The notes below the pieces were generated by a model. That model did not search any database. It had not been told where the DNA came from and was given only the letters and a program-made list of their open reading frames with translations. 64,000 nucleotides of DNA from Pseudomonas mosselii (lineage in GTDB: Bacteria; Pseudomonadota; Gammaproteobacteria; Pseudomonadales; Pseudomonadaceae). Made by a program: the position numbers and the translations under genes. The DNA lies in NCBI RefSeq assembly GCF_019823065.1, contig NZ_CP081966.1:682001-746000 (forward strand), written 5' to 3'. Shown one piece after another: positions 1-10,323 of the stretch (the stretch's first letter is position 1; each line of letters opens with the position of its first letter).

Positions 1-36
1 TTCGAGGCCGTGAGGCAGCGTCAGGTCAAGCGCTGA
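1..36 (+). CDS. rlmB: C-terminal end of a truncated upstream gene, probably rlmB
   Basis: The first 36 bases read as an open frame FEAVRQRQVKR followed by TGA. In pseudomonads the gene directly upstream of rpsF is usually rlmB, the 23S rRNA G2251 2'-O-methyltransferase, and a basic C-terminal tail fits that protein. Only 11 codons are inside the window, so the name rests on neighbourhood and is an inference. Confidence 0.45.
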   Translation, partial: FEAVRQRQVKR

Positions 37-132
37 TTCCTCCCCTGGGGTGGGCTTCCACGAGCCCGCCCTCGCGGGAATCGCTTCGGCGGGCGAATAT
101 GTTTCCGGCTGTTCAAATATTCGCCAGCCTCC

Positions 133-161
133 TTGCTTGTCCCTCCAGCCTTCTCTACAAT
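133..161 (+). promoter_or_regulatory. Sigma-70 promoter of the rpsF operon
   Basis: A TTGCTT -35 box (133-138) and a TACAAT -10 box (156-161) are separated by exactly 17 bp. The predicted transcription start is near 168, giving a leader of about 115 nt before the rpsF ATG at 283. It lies downstream of the preceding stop codon and is the best promoter-like sequence in the 5' region. Confidence 0.6.
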
Positions 162-168
162 TGCGCCC

Positions 169-213
169 CTTGCCGAGCTGGCAGGCGCGCATGCGCCTTC
201 TCGCCAGGGCAAG
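169..213 (+). ncRNA. Structured rpsF leader, candidate S6:S18 autoregulatory element
   Basis: Starting almost at the predicted transcription start, CTTGCC (169-174) pairs with GGCAAG (208-213), CTGGC (178-182) with GCCAG (203-207), and GGCGC (184-188) with GCGCC (193-197). A three-base bulge after a CCG lies on the 5' side. S6:S18 leader RNAs of other bacteria precede rpsF and display a CCG trinucleotide next to a helix, mimicking 16S rRNA helix 22. Placement and layout fit; the exact consensus was not checked. Confidence 0.45.
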
Positions 214-282
214 ACATACAAGTGTCATTCACTCCTTGTCTGACCAGGTAGCTGGCAGACTACTAACCCGTAAGGAGCATTC

Positions 283-708
283 ATGCGTCATTACGAAATC
301 ATCTTCCTGGTTCACCCGGACCAGAGCGAGCAAGTCGGCGGCATGGTTGAGCGTTACACCAAGCTGATCGAAGAAGACGGCGGCAAGATCCACCGTCTGG
401 AAGACTGGGGCCGTCGTCAACTGGCCTACGCAATCAACAATGTTCACAAGGCTCACTACGTGATGCTGAACGTTGAGTGCACCGGCAAGGCCCTGGCCGA
501 GCTGGAAGACAACTTCCGCTACAACGATGCCGTGATCCGTAACCTGGTCATCCGTCGTGACGAAGCCGTTACCGGCCCGTCCGAGATGCTCAAGGCCGAA
601 GAGAACCGCAGCGAGCGCCGTGAGCGTCGCGAACGTCCTGAGCATGCTGATGGCGCCGAAGGCGACGACAGCAATGACAGCGACAACAGCGATAACGCTG
701 ACGAGTAA
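283..708 (+). CDS. rpsF: 30S ribosomal protein S6
   Basis: S6 binds the central domain of 16S rRNA as a heterodimer with S18, which is encoded 28 bp downstream. The 141-residue product starts [14 protein letters not shown], typical of S6, and folds as a ferredoxin-like domain over about residues 1-95. The C-terminal third is a hydrophilic tail that ends in a low-complexity Asp/Asn/Ser run. In enterobacteria and pseudomonads the S6 tail is a substrate of the glutamate ligase RimK; whether this Asp-rich end is modified is unknown. AAGGAG sits just before the ATG. First gene of rpsF-rpsR-DUF2232-rplI. Confidence 0.97.
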   Translation: MRHYEIIFLVHPDQSEQVGGMVERYTKLIEEDGGKIHRLEDWGRRQLAYAINNVHKAHYVMLNVECTGKALAELEDNFRYNDAVIRNLVIRRDEAVTGPSEMLKAEENRSERRERRERPEHADGAEGDDSNDSDNSDNADE

Positions 709-736
709 TCCACGGACCTTTTGAGGAGCCAATCAC

Positions 737-967
737 ATGGCACGTTTCTTCCGTCGTCGTAAATTCTGCCGCTTCACTGCTGAAGACGTGAAAGAGATCG
801 ACTTCAAAGATCTCAACACCCTGAAAGCTTACGTATCCGAAACCGGCAAGATCGTTCCAAGCCGCATCACCGGTACCAAAGCTCGTTATCAGCGTCAGCT
901 GGCTACCGCTATCAAGCGCGCCCGCTTCCTGGCCCTGCTGCCCTACACCGACAGCCACGGCCGCTGA
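737..967 (+). CDS. rpsR: 30S ribosomal protein S18
   Basis: A 76-residue basic protein ([16 protein letters not shown] start) of normal S18 length. It forms the S6:S18 dimer on the 30S platform. The gene follows rpsF by 28 bp with a GAGGAG Shine-Dalgarno, so the two partners are co-transcribed and probably made in equal amounts. The conserved block [18 protein letters not shown], which contacts 16S rRNA in the family, is present. Confidence 0.97.
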   Translation: MARFFRRRKFCRFTAEDVKEIDFKDLNTLKAYVSETGKIVPSRITGTKARYQRQLATAIKRARFLALLPYTDSHGR

Positions 968-1001
968 GACCGGGTCGTCGACTAAGTAGCAAGGGATAGG
1001 C

Positions 1002-1868
1002 ATGCGAGCGTTGGCAAGTTTCATCATGCGCGGTCGTGTGCAGGCCACCCTCGTGGTGGTCATCAGCGCGGTACTGCCGCTGCTGTTCTGGTTGAGTGCC
1101 GCCGCCGGGAGCCTGGTGTTCCTGCGGCGCGGTTTCAAGGACGCGTCATCGATCATCGCCTGGGGCCTTTTGCCAGCGATGGTCCTGGCGTACTTCGGCG
1201 AACTGAGCACCTTGCTGGTGCTGTTGGGAACGCTGGGTCTGGCCGCCTTGTTGCGGGCCGGACATTCCTGGACCCGGGTGCTGCTGTCCAGTGTCGCATT
1301 AGGCTTGCTGTACAGCCTGATCCTGGACGCGGTGATGCGCGAGACCTTCGAGGTGCTGGCCAAGGCGCTTGAAAAAGCCCTGCCGCAGATCGAGGGCCAA
1401 CCGGTACTACCTGGTGAGCTGATCGGCCCTTTGCTGGTCGCTTCCAGTGCGGTAATGCTGCAGCTGTTCAGCCTGCTGGCTCTGATGCTGGCGCGCTATT
1501 GGCAGGCGGCGTTGTACAACCCCGGCGGTTTCGGTCGCGAGTTTCGCGAGCTGAGGCTGCCACTGGTGCCAATGCTGGTGCTGGTGTCGTTGATGGTGCT
1601 CGGTCCGTTTCTCGGCTCGCCGTTCATCGTCCTCGCCACCGCCTCCAGCCTGGTGCTGCTGCTCGCTGGCATCGCCCTGATTCACGGGCTGGTGGCGCAA
1701 GGGCGACTGGCCGGGTTCTGGCTGGTGGGGATGTACGTGACGCTGCCGCTGCTCATGCAGCTGATGTATCCGTTGCTCGTGGTTTTGGCCATTGTCGACA
1801 GCCTGATTGATTTTCGCGGTCGCAAGTCCCCTTCACAGGGTGACGACTCCGCGAACGGTGAAGGTTAA
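1002..1868 (+). CDS. DUF2232 family membrane protein
   Basis: A 288-residue integral membrane protein with about eight hydrophobic segments and almost no long soluble region. It lies between rpsR and rplI, the place where pseudomonads and some other proteobacteria carry a DUF2232 (YybS-like) protein. The stop codon is 20 bp before rplI, so it is part of the ribosomal operon. Function is unknown; a role as a small-molecule transporter subunit is only a guess from the fold. Leu/Val-rich composition and a charged C-terminal tail (about residues 270-288) are visible. Confidence 0.8.
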   Translation: MRALASFIMRGRVQATLVVVISAVLPLLFWLSAAAGSLVFLRRGFKDASSIIAWGLLPAMVLAYFGELSTLLVLLGTLGLAALLRAGHSWTRVLLSSVALGLLYSLILDAVMRETFEVLAKALEKALPQIEGQPVLPGELIGPLLVASSAVMLQLFSLLALMLARYWQAALYNPGGFGREFRELRLPLVPMLVLVSLMVLGPFLGSPFIVLATASSLVLLLAGIALIHGLVAQGRLAGFWLVGMYVTLPLLMQLMYPLLVVLAIVDSLIDFRGRKSPSQGDDSANGEG

Positions 1869-1888
1869 AAGTTAAGAGGTTTTACCAA

Positions 1889-2335
1889 ATGGAACTGATC
1901 CTGCTGGAAAAAGTCGCCAACCTGGGCAACCTGGGCGACATCGTTAAAGTCAAGTCCGGCTACGGCCGTAACTTCCTGCTGCCGTTCGGCAAGGCCACCG
2001 TCGCCAACGCCGCCAACAAGGCCGCGTTCGAAGAGCGCCGCGCCGAGCTGGAAAAAGCCGCCGCAGAGAAGAAAGCTTCGGCTGAAAGCCGCGCTGCCCA
2101 ACTGGCCGAGCTGGAAGTGACCATCACTGCCACCGCTGGCGACGAAGGCAAGCTGTTCGGTTCGATCGGCACCCACGACATCGCTGACGCCCTGACCGCC
2201 TCCGGCGTTGAAGTGGCCAAGGCTGAAGTTCGTCTGCCGAACGGCACCATCCGTCAGGTTGGCGAATACGACGTAGCCGTGCACCTGCACAGCGACGTTG
2301 AAGCCACTGTACGTGTGGTCGTCGTAGCTGCCTAA
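1889..2335 (+). CDS. rplI: 50S ribosomal protein L9
   Basis: L9 binds domain V of 23S rRNA near the L1 stalk and limits frameshifting. The 148-residue product has the classical layout: N-terminal RNA-binding domain ([26 protein letters not shown]), a long Ala/Glu/Lys connecting helix at about residues 40-75, and a C-terminal domain containing the conserved GKLFGSIG. Last gene of the rpsF operon; a strong terminator follows 45 bp later. Confidence 0.97.
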   Translation: MELILLEKVANLGNLGDIVKVKSGYGRNFLLPFGKATVANAANKAAFEERRAELEKAAAEKKASAESRAAQLAELEVTITATAGDEGKLFGSIGTHDIADALTASGVEVAKAEVRLPNGTIRQVGEYDVAVHLHSDVEATVRVVVVAA

Positions 2336-2380
2336 GCTGCGCTGACTGGCTGGCTCCTTGTGGGTCAGACGGTTAACATC

Positions 2381-2423
2381 GGGCACGGTCCTGTGTTTAA
2401 CAGGCCGTGCCCTTTGTCTTTTT
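2381..2423 (+). terminator. Rho-independent terminator after rplI
   Basis: GGGCACGG (2381-2388) pairs with CCGTGCCC (2405-2412), with an inner CCTG/CAGG extension, followed directly by TTTGTCTTTTT. This closes the ribosomal operon. It also shows that an upstream start for dnaB at 2407 would lie inside the terminator stem. Confidence 0.9.
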
Positions 2424-2448
2424 CATCCCCCAGAATTCTTTCGTGGCC

Positions 2449-3846
2449 ATGAACGAGATCACCACCCCCGAACAGCTCGACCTGCAAACCGCCGCCCTGA
2501 AGGTGCCGCCGCATTCCATCGAGGCCGAACAGGCCGTGCTCGGTGGCCTGATGCTGGACAACAACGCCTGGGAGCGGGTACTGGACCAGGTGTCGGACGG
2601 CGATTTCTACCGGCATGACCACCGCCTGATTTTCCGCGCCATCCACAAGCTGGTGGACGCGAACCAGCCGTTCGACGTGGTGACCCTGCATGAGCAGCTG
2701 GACAAGGAAGGCGTGTCCACCCAGGTCGGTGGCCTGGCGTATCTGGCCGAGCTGGCCAAGAACACCCCGTCGGTGGCTAACATCAAGGCCTACGCCGCGA
2801 TCATCCGCGAGCGTGCCACGCTGCGTCAGCTGATCAGCATCAGCACCGACATCGCCGACAACGCCTTCAACCCCCAGGGGCGCAACGCCGAGGAGATCCT
2901 CGACGACGCCGAACGGCAGATCTTCCAGATCGCCGAGGCGCGGCCGAAGACCGGTGGCCCGGTGGGGGTCAACGAGCTGTTGACCATGGCCATCGACCGC
3001 ATCGACACGCTGTTCAACTCCGACAGCGACATCACTGGCGTGTCCACCGGCTTCACCGACCTGGATGAGAAGACCAGCGGCCTGCAGGCAGCCGACCTGA
3101 TCATCGTTGCCGGCCGTCCGTCGATGGGCAAGACCACCTTCGCCATGAACCTGGTGGAAAACGCCGTGTTGCGCAGCGACAAGGTGGTGCTGGTGTTCTC
3201 CCTCGAGATGCCCGGTGAGTCGTTGATCATGCGTATGCTCTCCTCGCTCGGGCGGATCGACCAGACCAAGGTGCGTTCCGGTCAGCTGGACGACGATGAC
3301 TGGCCGCGGCTGACCTCGGCGGTGAACCTGCTCAACGACCGCAAGCTGTTCATCGACGATACCGCCGGTATCAGCCCCTCGGAGATGCGGGCACGTACCC
3401 GCCGACTGGCGCGCGAGCATGGCGAGATCGCCATGATCATGGTCGACTACCTGCAGCTGATGCAGATTCCGGGTTCGGCCGGTGACAACCGGACCAACGA
3501 GATTTCCGAGATCTCCCGCTCGCTCAAGGCGCTGGCCAAGGAATTCAACTGCCCGGTGATCGCCCTGTCGCAGCTCAACCGCTCCCTGGAGCAGCGGCCC
3601 AACAAGCGTCCGGTCAACTCCGACCTTCGTGAATCGGGTGCGATCGAGCAGGACGCCGACGTGATCATGTTCGTCTACCGTGACGAGGTGTATCACCCCG
3701 AGACCGAGCACAAGGGCGTGGCCGAGATCATCATCGGCAAGCAGCGTAACGGCCCCATCGGCTTCGTGCGCCTGGCGTTCATCGGCAAGTACACCCGCTT
3801 CGAGAACCTCGCGCCGGGCATGTACAACTTCGACGACGACGAATAA
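2449..3846 (+). CDS. dnaB: Replicative DNA helicase DnaB
   Basis: Hexameric 5'-3' helicase of the replisome. The 465-residue protein has the N-terminal DnaG-interacting domain (about 20-125), a linker, and the RecA-like ATPase domain with Walker A GRPSMGKT (about residue 220), a Walker B region ending MVDYLQLM, and the conserved [13 protein letters not shown] segment. The ATG at 2449 (MNEITTPEQ) was chosen because the in-frame GTG at 2407 lies in the rplI terminator and 465 aa is the usual pseudomonad length. No intein interrupts the ATPase motifs, a site where DnaB inteins often sit. Confidence 0.96.
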   Translation: MNEITTPEQLDLQTAALKVPPHSIEAEQAVLGGLMLDNNAWERVLDQVSDGDFYRHDHRLIFRAIHKLVDANQPFDVVTLHEQLDKEGVSTQVGGLAYLAELAKNTPSVANIKAYAAIIRERATLRQLISISTDIADNAFNPQGRNAEEILDDAERQIFQIAEARPKTGGPVGVNELLTMAIDRIDTLFNSDSDITGVSTGFTDLDEKTSGLQAADLIIVAGRPSMGKTTFAMNLVENAVLRSDKVVLVFSLEMPGESLIMRMLSSLGRIDQTKVRSGQLDDDDWPRLTSAVNLLNDRKLFIDDTAGISPSEMRARTRRLAREHGEIAMIMVDYLQLMQIPGSAGDNRTNEISEISRSLKALAKEFNCPVIALSQLNRSLEQRPNKRPVNSDLRESGAIEQDADVIMFVYRDEVYHPETEHKGVAEIIIGKQRNGPIGFVRLAFIGKYTRFENLAPGMYNFDDDE

Positions 3847-3872
3847 GCCGCTGGCCTGTTCGCCCGTCCATG

Positions 3873-3895
3873 AATCCGACCATCACCGTCGGATT
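3873..3895 (+). terminator. Stem-loop downstream of dnaB
   Basis: AATCCGAC (3873-3880) is perfectly complementary to GTCGGATT (3888-3895) with a 7-nt loop. It lies 27 bp after the dnaB stop and before ygiQ. The following bases are T/G-mixed rather than a clean T tract, so it could be a weak terminator or a 3'-end stabiliser. Confidence 0.5.
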
Positions 3896-3959
3896 TGGTC
3901 AAAATTTGTGCTATATTCCGCGCCCGCGATTTTCCTGCACATTAGAACCGGTCACTGAC

Positions 3960-6257
<2,298 letters not shown>

Positions 6258-6270
6258 TCTACCGGCCATG

Positions 6271-6380
6271 GGGCTGCGTCGCAGCCCTTTCGCGACACAA
6301 GGCCGCTCCCACAGAAATACAGCGTACGCTGATCGAAGTGCGTGGGCCTTGTATCGCGAAAGGACCGCAACGCGGTCCCA
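6271..6380. repeat. REP-like inverted repeat block, type 2 (TTTCGCGACACAAGGCCGCTCCC)
   Basis: Between the convergent ygiQ and LOG genes lie a hairpin (GGGCTGCG/TCGCAGCCC from 6271), the half-palindrome containing AAGGCCGCTCCCACAG, and a degenerate inverted copy ending in GGACCGCAACGCGGTCC. The same arrangement recurs at 21746, 36604 and 45527. It probably acts as a bidirectional 3'-end structure. Confidence 0.7.
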
Positions 6381-6392
6381 GGCTCTCAGCTT

Positions 6393-6980
6393 TCAATCCG
6401 GCTGCTTGTCGACCCACTTCGGCAACACCGGCGATTCGAACCGATCCATCCCGTCCAGCAGCTCATCCGGCTGCTGCCCCAGCAACAGCATCGCCCGATG
6501 CTGCGGCCGCACGAAGCCCTCTTCGACGATATGGTCGAGGAACCCGCCCAGCTTTTCATAGAACCCGTTCACATCCAGCAGCCCCAGCGGCTTGGCGTGA
6601 TAGCCCAACTGCCCCCAGGTCCACACCTCGAACAGCTCCTCCAGCGTGCCCAGGCCGCCCGGCAGGGCGATGAACGCATCGCTGAGCTCGGCCATGCGCG
6701 CCTTGCGCGCGTGCATGCCGTCCACCACTTCCAGGCGGGACAGGCCCTTGTGGCCGATCTCGGCGTTCATCAGGCTTTGCGGAATGATACCGATGACTTC
6801 GCCACCGGCGGCCAGCGCGGCATCGGCGACGGTGCCCATCAGGCCGACCGCGCCACCGCCGTAGACCAAGGTCAGGCCACGGCGTGCGATGGCCTGGCCC
6901 AGGGCCACGGCGGCTTCGCGGTAGGCGGGGTTGGCACCGATGCTGGCGCCACAGAAGATACAAACGGAACGTACAGGCAT
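6393..6980 (-). CDS. LOG family protein (TIGR00730), nucleoside 5'-monophosphate phosphoribohydrolase
   Basis: A 195-residue Rossmann-fold protein with the diagnostic [12 protein letters not shown] motif (about residues 115-126) and an N-terminal SVCIFCGAS. Family members hydrolyse the N-glycosidic bond of nucleoside 5'-monophosphates; plant-associated bacteria and plants use them to release free cytokinins, and PpnN of E. coli cleaves purine nucleotides. Which substrate applies here cannot be seen. Single gene, read away from the azurin region. Confidence 0.85.
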   Translation of the reverse strand: MPVRSVCIFCGASIGANPAYREAAVALGQAIARRGLTLVYGGGAVGLMGTVADAALAAGGEVIGIIPQSLMNAEIGHKGLSRLEVVDGMHARKARMAELSDAFIALPGGLGTLEELFEVWTWGQLGYHAKPLGLLDVNGFYEKLGGFLDHIVEEGFVRPQHRAMLLLGQQPDELLDGMDRFESPVLPKWVDKQPD

Positions 6981-7042
6981 TGCTTATCTCCCTTTACATG
7001 CGCGCACAGGGTAAGGCGCATGCCTGTCGCTTCCAAGGGGGA

Positions 7043-7132
7043 TCATTCGGGGCGGGCGAACTCGCAGATGGCGCCACTGGCGCCGTGAGCGTAAGCGGCG
7101 AGCAGGCTGTTCATGAAGCTGGAAAGGGACAT
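7043..7132 (-). CDS. Candidate 29-residue small protein
   Basis: A short ORF (MSLSSFMNSLLAAYAHGASG start, acidic/proline end) reads leftward from ATG at 7132. A good Shine-Dalgarno, AGGAG, lies 9 nt upstream, and the palindrome at 7202-7211 lies further upstream of it. No family is recognised. It is real only if conserved; length alone gives no support. Confidence 0.35.
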   Translation of the reverse strand: MSLSSFMNSLLAAYAHGASGAICEFARPE

Positions 7133-7201
7133 TTCATTCAACTCCTAAATGAGAGGTTGTCCCATCGTCTATCAAGAGGGCATGATGTGCACTTTGATTG
7201 G

Positions 7202-7211
7202 TTGTATACAA
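7202..7211. promoter_or_regulatory. Palindrome TTGTATACAA, possible GntR-type operator
   Basis: A perfect 10-bp palindrome between the small ORF and azurin, inside an AT-richer patch. TTGTATACAA-like sites are bound by several FCD/GntR repressors. No gntR gene is adjacent, so the regulator, if any, is encoded elsewhere. Confidence 0.4.
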
Positions 7212-7250
7212 TCCATTGAACAAATCTACTGTCTGGCCACTTGACACCCC

Positions 7251-7264
7251 TTGACCCACATCAG
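7251..7264 (+). promoter_or_regulatory. ANR/FNR-like box upstream of azurin
   Basis: TTGACCCACATCAG differs from the ANR consensus TTGAY-N4-ATCAA by a single base. It ends 60 bp before the azurin start codon. Azurin genes of other pseudomonads are known to be controlled by ANR under oxygen limitation, so the site makes biological sense. Confidence 0.5.
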
Positions 7265-7323
7265 GTACGGGCGTCCGATTTTCAGGCAGTCTCGCAATTG
7301 ATAAAACCCTGCCAAGGAGATTC

Positions 7324-7779
7324 ATGATGTTTGCGAAAGCTGTAGCGGTATCCCTGCTGACCCTCGCCAGCGCCTCTGTCTTCGCTGCTGACAAGTGCTC
7401 GGTGACTGTCGACTCGACTGACCAGATGTCCTTCAATACCAAGGAAATCACCGTCGACAAGAGCTGCAAGGAGTTCACCGTAAAACTGACCCACTCCGGC
7501 AGCCTGCCGAAGAACGTCATGGGCCATAACCTGGTCATCAGCAAGACCGCCGACATGCAGGCCATCGCCACCGAAGGCATGTCCCAGGGCCTGGACAAGG
7601 ATTACATCAAGGCCGATAACGCCGCGATCATCGCCCACACCAAGATGATCGGCGCGCCTGAGAAAGAAACCGAAGTGAAGTTCGATGCCACCAAGCTGGA
7701 AGCCGGTGGCGACTACAGCTTCTTCTGCACCTTCCCGGGCCACATCGCGATGATGAAGGGCAAGGTCATCGTCAAGTAA
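7324..7779 (+). CDS. azu: Azurin (blue copper protein)
   Basis: Periplasmic type-1 copper electron carrier. The 151-residue precursor has a Sec signal peptide of about 21 residues ending in a FAA-like site, then a mature domain of about 130 residues. The copper ligands are visible: His in GHNLV, and Cys, His and Met in the loop [10 protein letters not shown] near the C-terminus. The disulfide Cys pair near the N-terminus (DKCSV and DKSCK) is present. AAGGAGA precedes two adjacent ATGs (7324, 7327); either could initiate. An ANR-like site lies upstream. It probably donates electrons in respiration or redox-stress reactions. Confidence 0.95.
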   Translation: MMFAKAVAVSLLTLASASVFAADKCSVTVDSTDQMSFNTKEITVDKSCKEFTVKLTHSGSLPKNVMGHNLVISKTADMQAIATEGMSQGLDKDYIKADNAAIIAHTKMIGAPEKETEVKFDATKLEAGGDYSFFCTFPGHIAMMKGKVIVK

Positions 7780-7801
7780 TCAACGTCTGACGCAGTACCC
7801 T

Positions 7802-7828
7802 GTGGGAGCGGGGCAAGCCCGCTCCCAC
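7802..7828. repeat. REP palindrome
   Basis: GTGGGAGCGGG-gcaag-CCCGCTCCCAC forms a near-perfect 27-bp palindrome between convergent azurin and nadE, the typical position for P. putida REP elements. It may also serve as a 3' mRNA barrier for both genes. Confidence 0.85.
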
Positions 7829-7845
7829 GTTCAACCTCATGCTAT

Positions 7846-8673
7846 TCAGGGCGCGAACGGCAGCTCGCGCTTGTGCTGGGTCTTGCGGTAGGTGGCGACG
7901 ATGATGTCGAACGCTGCCTGATCGACCGGCTGCCCATGCAGGAAGGCATCAATCTGCTGGTAGGTCACGCCGTGTGACGCCTCGTCCGGCTTGCCTGGCT
8001 CGAGGTCTTCCAGGTCCGCGGTCGGCACCTTCTCCACCAGCGACTCTGGCGCGCCGAAGCTGCGCGCAATGGCCCGTACCTGGTTCTTCACCAGCCCGCT
8101 CAGCGGCGCCAGGTCGCACGCCCCGTCACCGAACTTGGTAAAGAACCCCATCACCGCCTCGGCGGCGTGGTCGGTGCCGATCACCAGGCCCGCGCGGGCG
8201 CCGGCGACGGTGTACTGGGCGACCATGCGCGTGCGCGCCTTGACGTTGCCGACGACGAAGTCCACCAGGGTCGGCGAGCCATTTTTCAGTTCCTGAACTT
8301 CCGCCGCCAGGGCCTTCACCGCCGGGGCGATGTCGATGGTGTGCACCTCGTCGGCCTTGATCACCTCCAGGCAGGCCTGGGCATCGTGTTCGTCGTGCTG
8401 CACCTGGTACGGCAGGCGCACGGCGATGAAGGTGTAGGCCTGGTCGCCGGTCTCGCTGCGCAGCTCGTTGATGGCACGCTGGGCGAGCAGGGCGGCGGTC
8501 AGCGAGTCGACGCCGCCGCTGATGCCCAGGACCAGGGTCTTGAGCCGGGCATTGGCCAGGCAGTCCTTGATGAAGGCCACGCGCCGGGCGACTTCCCGCT
8601 CGAGCGCGGCGGCGTCTGCGAACGGCGGCTGCACCTTGAGCGCCCGGGCAATCTCTTGCTGAACGGCTTGCAT
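7846..8673 (-). CDS. nadE: NH3-dependent NAD+ synthetase
   Basis: Converts deamido-NAD to NAD using ammonia and ATP, the last step of NAD synthesis. The 275-residue length and the PP-loop [13 protein letters not shown] (about residue 50) match bacterial ammonia-dependent NadE without a glutaminase domain. The start lies 3 bp after the pncB stop codon, so the two form a pncB-nadE operon that carries nicotinate through to NAD. Confidence 0.95.
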   Translation of the reverse strand: MQAVQQEIARALKVQPPFADAAALEREVARRVAFIKDCLANARLKTLVLGISGGVDSLTAALLAQRAINELRSETGDQAYTFIAVRLPYQVQHDEHDAQACLEVIKADEVHTIDIAPAVKALAAEVQELKNGSPTLVDFVVGNVKARTRMVAQYTVAGARAGLVIGTDHAAEAVMGFFTKFGDGACDLAPLSGLVKNQVRAIARSFGAPESLVEKVPTADLEDLEPGKPDEASHGVTYQQIDAFLHGQPVDQAAFDIIVATYRKTQHKRELPFAP

Positions 8674-8676
8674 GGG

Positions 8677-9882
8677 TTACTCCTTGCTGGGGACTTTGAA
8701 TACGTGACGCAGGTAAGTGACGAAGTTCTCGTCGCGGCACTGGGTCTTGGCGGCTTCGTCGGAGATCTTCGCCACCGGCGAGCCGTTGCAGTCGGTCATT
8801 TTAAGCACGATGTTCATCGGCGCCACACCGGGGATGTCGCAGGTCAGGTTGGTACCGATACCGAAGCTGACATTGATGCGCCCACGCAGGGCCCGGAAGA
8901 TCTCCAGCGAGCGGGTCAGGTTCAGGCCGTCGGAGAACACCAGGGTCTTGGTCATCGGGTCGATCCCCAGCTTCTGGTAGTGGGCGATGGCTTTCTCGGC
9001 CCAGGCCACCGGCTCGCCCGAGTCGTGGCGCAGGCCGTCGAACAGCTTGGCGAAGTACAGGTCGAAGTCCTGGAGGAAAGCGTCCATGGTGATGCAGTCG
9101 GTCAGGGCGATGCCGAGCAATCCACGGTATTCGCGGACCCAGCAGTCCAGCGCGGCGATCTGGCTGTCGATCAACCGCGGGCCGAGCTGCTGGTGGGCCA
9201 TGATCCACTCGTGGGCCATGGTGCCCAGGGGCTTGATATCCAGTTTCCATGCCAGGTCGACGTTGCTGGTGCCGACGAAACGGCCCGGGAACTCATCGCG
9301 CAGCACCCGCACTACTTCTTCCTGTACGCGGCTGGAAAAACGCCGGCGGGTGCCGAAGTCGGCCACCTGCAGATGGGCCAGTTCGTCATCGCTGGCGTGG
9401 GCGCGCAGCCAGTCGAACTTGCGATGCAGCTGGTCGCGGGCTTCGGCCAGGCGCATGCGCGGATGCAGGTGGCGGTTGCGCACCTCGCTGATGATCGCCA
9501 GCAACGGCACCTCGAACAGGATCACATGCAGCCAGGGGCCGCGCAGGCGCAGGAACAGCTGATCGTTTTCGATACCGATGCGCACATAACGCAGGTTGAA
9601 GCGGAACAGGCGCAGGAAGCGCAGGAAGTCCGGCTTGAGGAAGCTGATGCGCTCGAGGAACGCCAGTTGGTCGTCATCCAGGGTCAACTCGCTGAGCCGT
9701 TCGAGCTGGTTGCGGATCTCCCCCAGGTAGGGCCGCAAGTCCTCGCCATTGCGGCAGCGGAACTCCCATTCGACGTCGGCGTCCGGGTAGTTGTGCAGGA
9801 CGGCCTGCATCATCGTCAGTTTGTAGAAGTCGGTGTCGAGCAGGTTGTGCACGATGCGCTCGGCGAATGCGCTCTCGCTCAT
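8677..9882 (-). CDS. pncB: Nicotinate phosphoribosyltransferase
   Basis: First enzyme of the Preiss-Handler NAD salvage route: nicotinate + PRPP to nicotinate mononucleotide. The 401-residue protein begins [24 protein letters not shown]; the DTDFYKLTM segment and the C-terminal [11 protein letters not shown] are family hallmarks. The start at 9882 was chosen because the longer frame upstream runs through a REP element (translating as [10 protein letters not shown]), which is a common artefact. Translationally close to nadE. Confidence 0.94.
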   Translation of the reverse strand: MSESAFAERIVHNLLDTDFYKLTMMQAVLHNYPDADVEWEFRCRNGEDLRPYLGEIRNQLERLSELTLDDDQLAFLERISFLKPDFLRFLRLFRFNLRYVRIGIENDQLFLRLRGPWLHVILFEVPLLAIISEVRNRHLHPRMRLAEARDQLHRKFDWLRAHASDDELAHLQVADFGTRRRFSSRVQEEVVRVLRDEFPGRFVGTSNVDLAWKLDIKPLGTMAHEWIMAHQQLGPRLIDSQIAALDCWVREYRGLLGIALTDCITMDAFLQDFDLYFAKLFDGLRHDSGEPVAWAEKAIAHYQKLGIDPMTKTLVFSDGLNLTRSLEIFRALRGRINVSFGIGTNLTCDIPGVAPMNIVLKMTDCNGSPVAKISDEAAKTQCRDENFVTYLRHVFKVPSKE

Positions 9883-9925
9883 CAGGGGGAAGCTCCAAGG
9901 CGGGCAATGGCGACCATTGTGCCAG

Positions 9926-9950
9926 ATCGCGGGGCAAGCCCGCTCCCACG
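9926..9950. repeat. REP element (single)
   Basis: GATCGCGGGGCAAGCCCGCTCCCAC immediately upstream of pncB, in the gene-free stretch 9883-10323. The rest of that stretch holds the braC promoter region and four GGTTGC-type repeats (for instance CGGTTGCACG at 10071 and 10163) whose meaning is unclear. Confidence 0.8.
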
Positions 9951-10245
9951 CCGCTCGCGATCCTGGCCTTTGCAGGTAATTTTCCGTGCGCCAGCTAGCC
10001 TTCAAACGGTGCTGCCTGTAGCAGTCACGCACCAGCGGTGTGCAGTTCGGTGACGTCCGCTGTTACAGGTCGGTTGCACGTTAACACTCGCAAGGGTTGC
10101 AATGATGGCGCTCGGAGGTTGCTCCTTGTCTAGGTGTATCGGTAGCGCTTGCTCCGCAGTAGACGGTTGCACGCTCAATAAAGAAAAGGCCGCCGGTCGC
10201 CTCTGTTCACTCCCTGTCGTGTGTTTTCCCGGAAGACAAAACCAC

Positions 10246-10261
10246 TGGCACGGCCCTTGCT
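10246..10261 (+). promoter_or_regulatory. Sigma-54 promoter of the braC-livHMGF operon
   Basis: TGGCACGGCCCTTGCT matches the RpoN consensus TGGCACG-N4-TTGCW at every fixed position. It would start transcription near 10273, about 50 nt before the braC ATG. RpoN promoters need an enhancer-binding protein; NtrC is the likely candidate for an amino-acid importer, but no clear NtrC site was identified. Confidence 0.85.
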
Positions 10262-10291
10262 CGGAGCACAGGGCTGAGAAGTTGTAGTGCC

Positions 10292-10305
10292 AACCAAAAA
10301 AAATA
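10292..10305 (+). promoter_or_regulatory. A-rich Hfq/Crc-type site in the braC 5' UTR
   Basis: The run AACCAAAAAAAATA sits between the predicted transcription start and the AGGAG Shine-Dalgarno of braC. It satisfies the AANAANAA motif recognised by Hfq-Crc in catabolite repression of pseudomonads, where amino-acid importers are frequent targets. Confidence 0.45.
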
Positions 10306-10323
10306 CTCTAGGAGCACCACCTC

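Noticed and set aside
2407..2449. Longer dnaB start at GTG 2407
   Set aside because: It lies inside the terminator stem after rplI; ATG 2449 gives the family length and N-terminus.
9883..10032. Extended N-terminus of PncB
   Set aside because: The extension translates a REP element ([14 protein letters not shown] sequence), which recurs as a false extension in many frames of this window.
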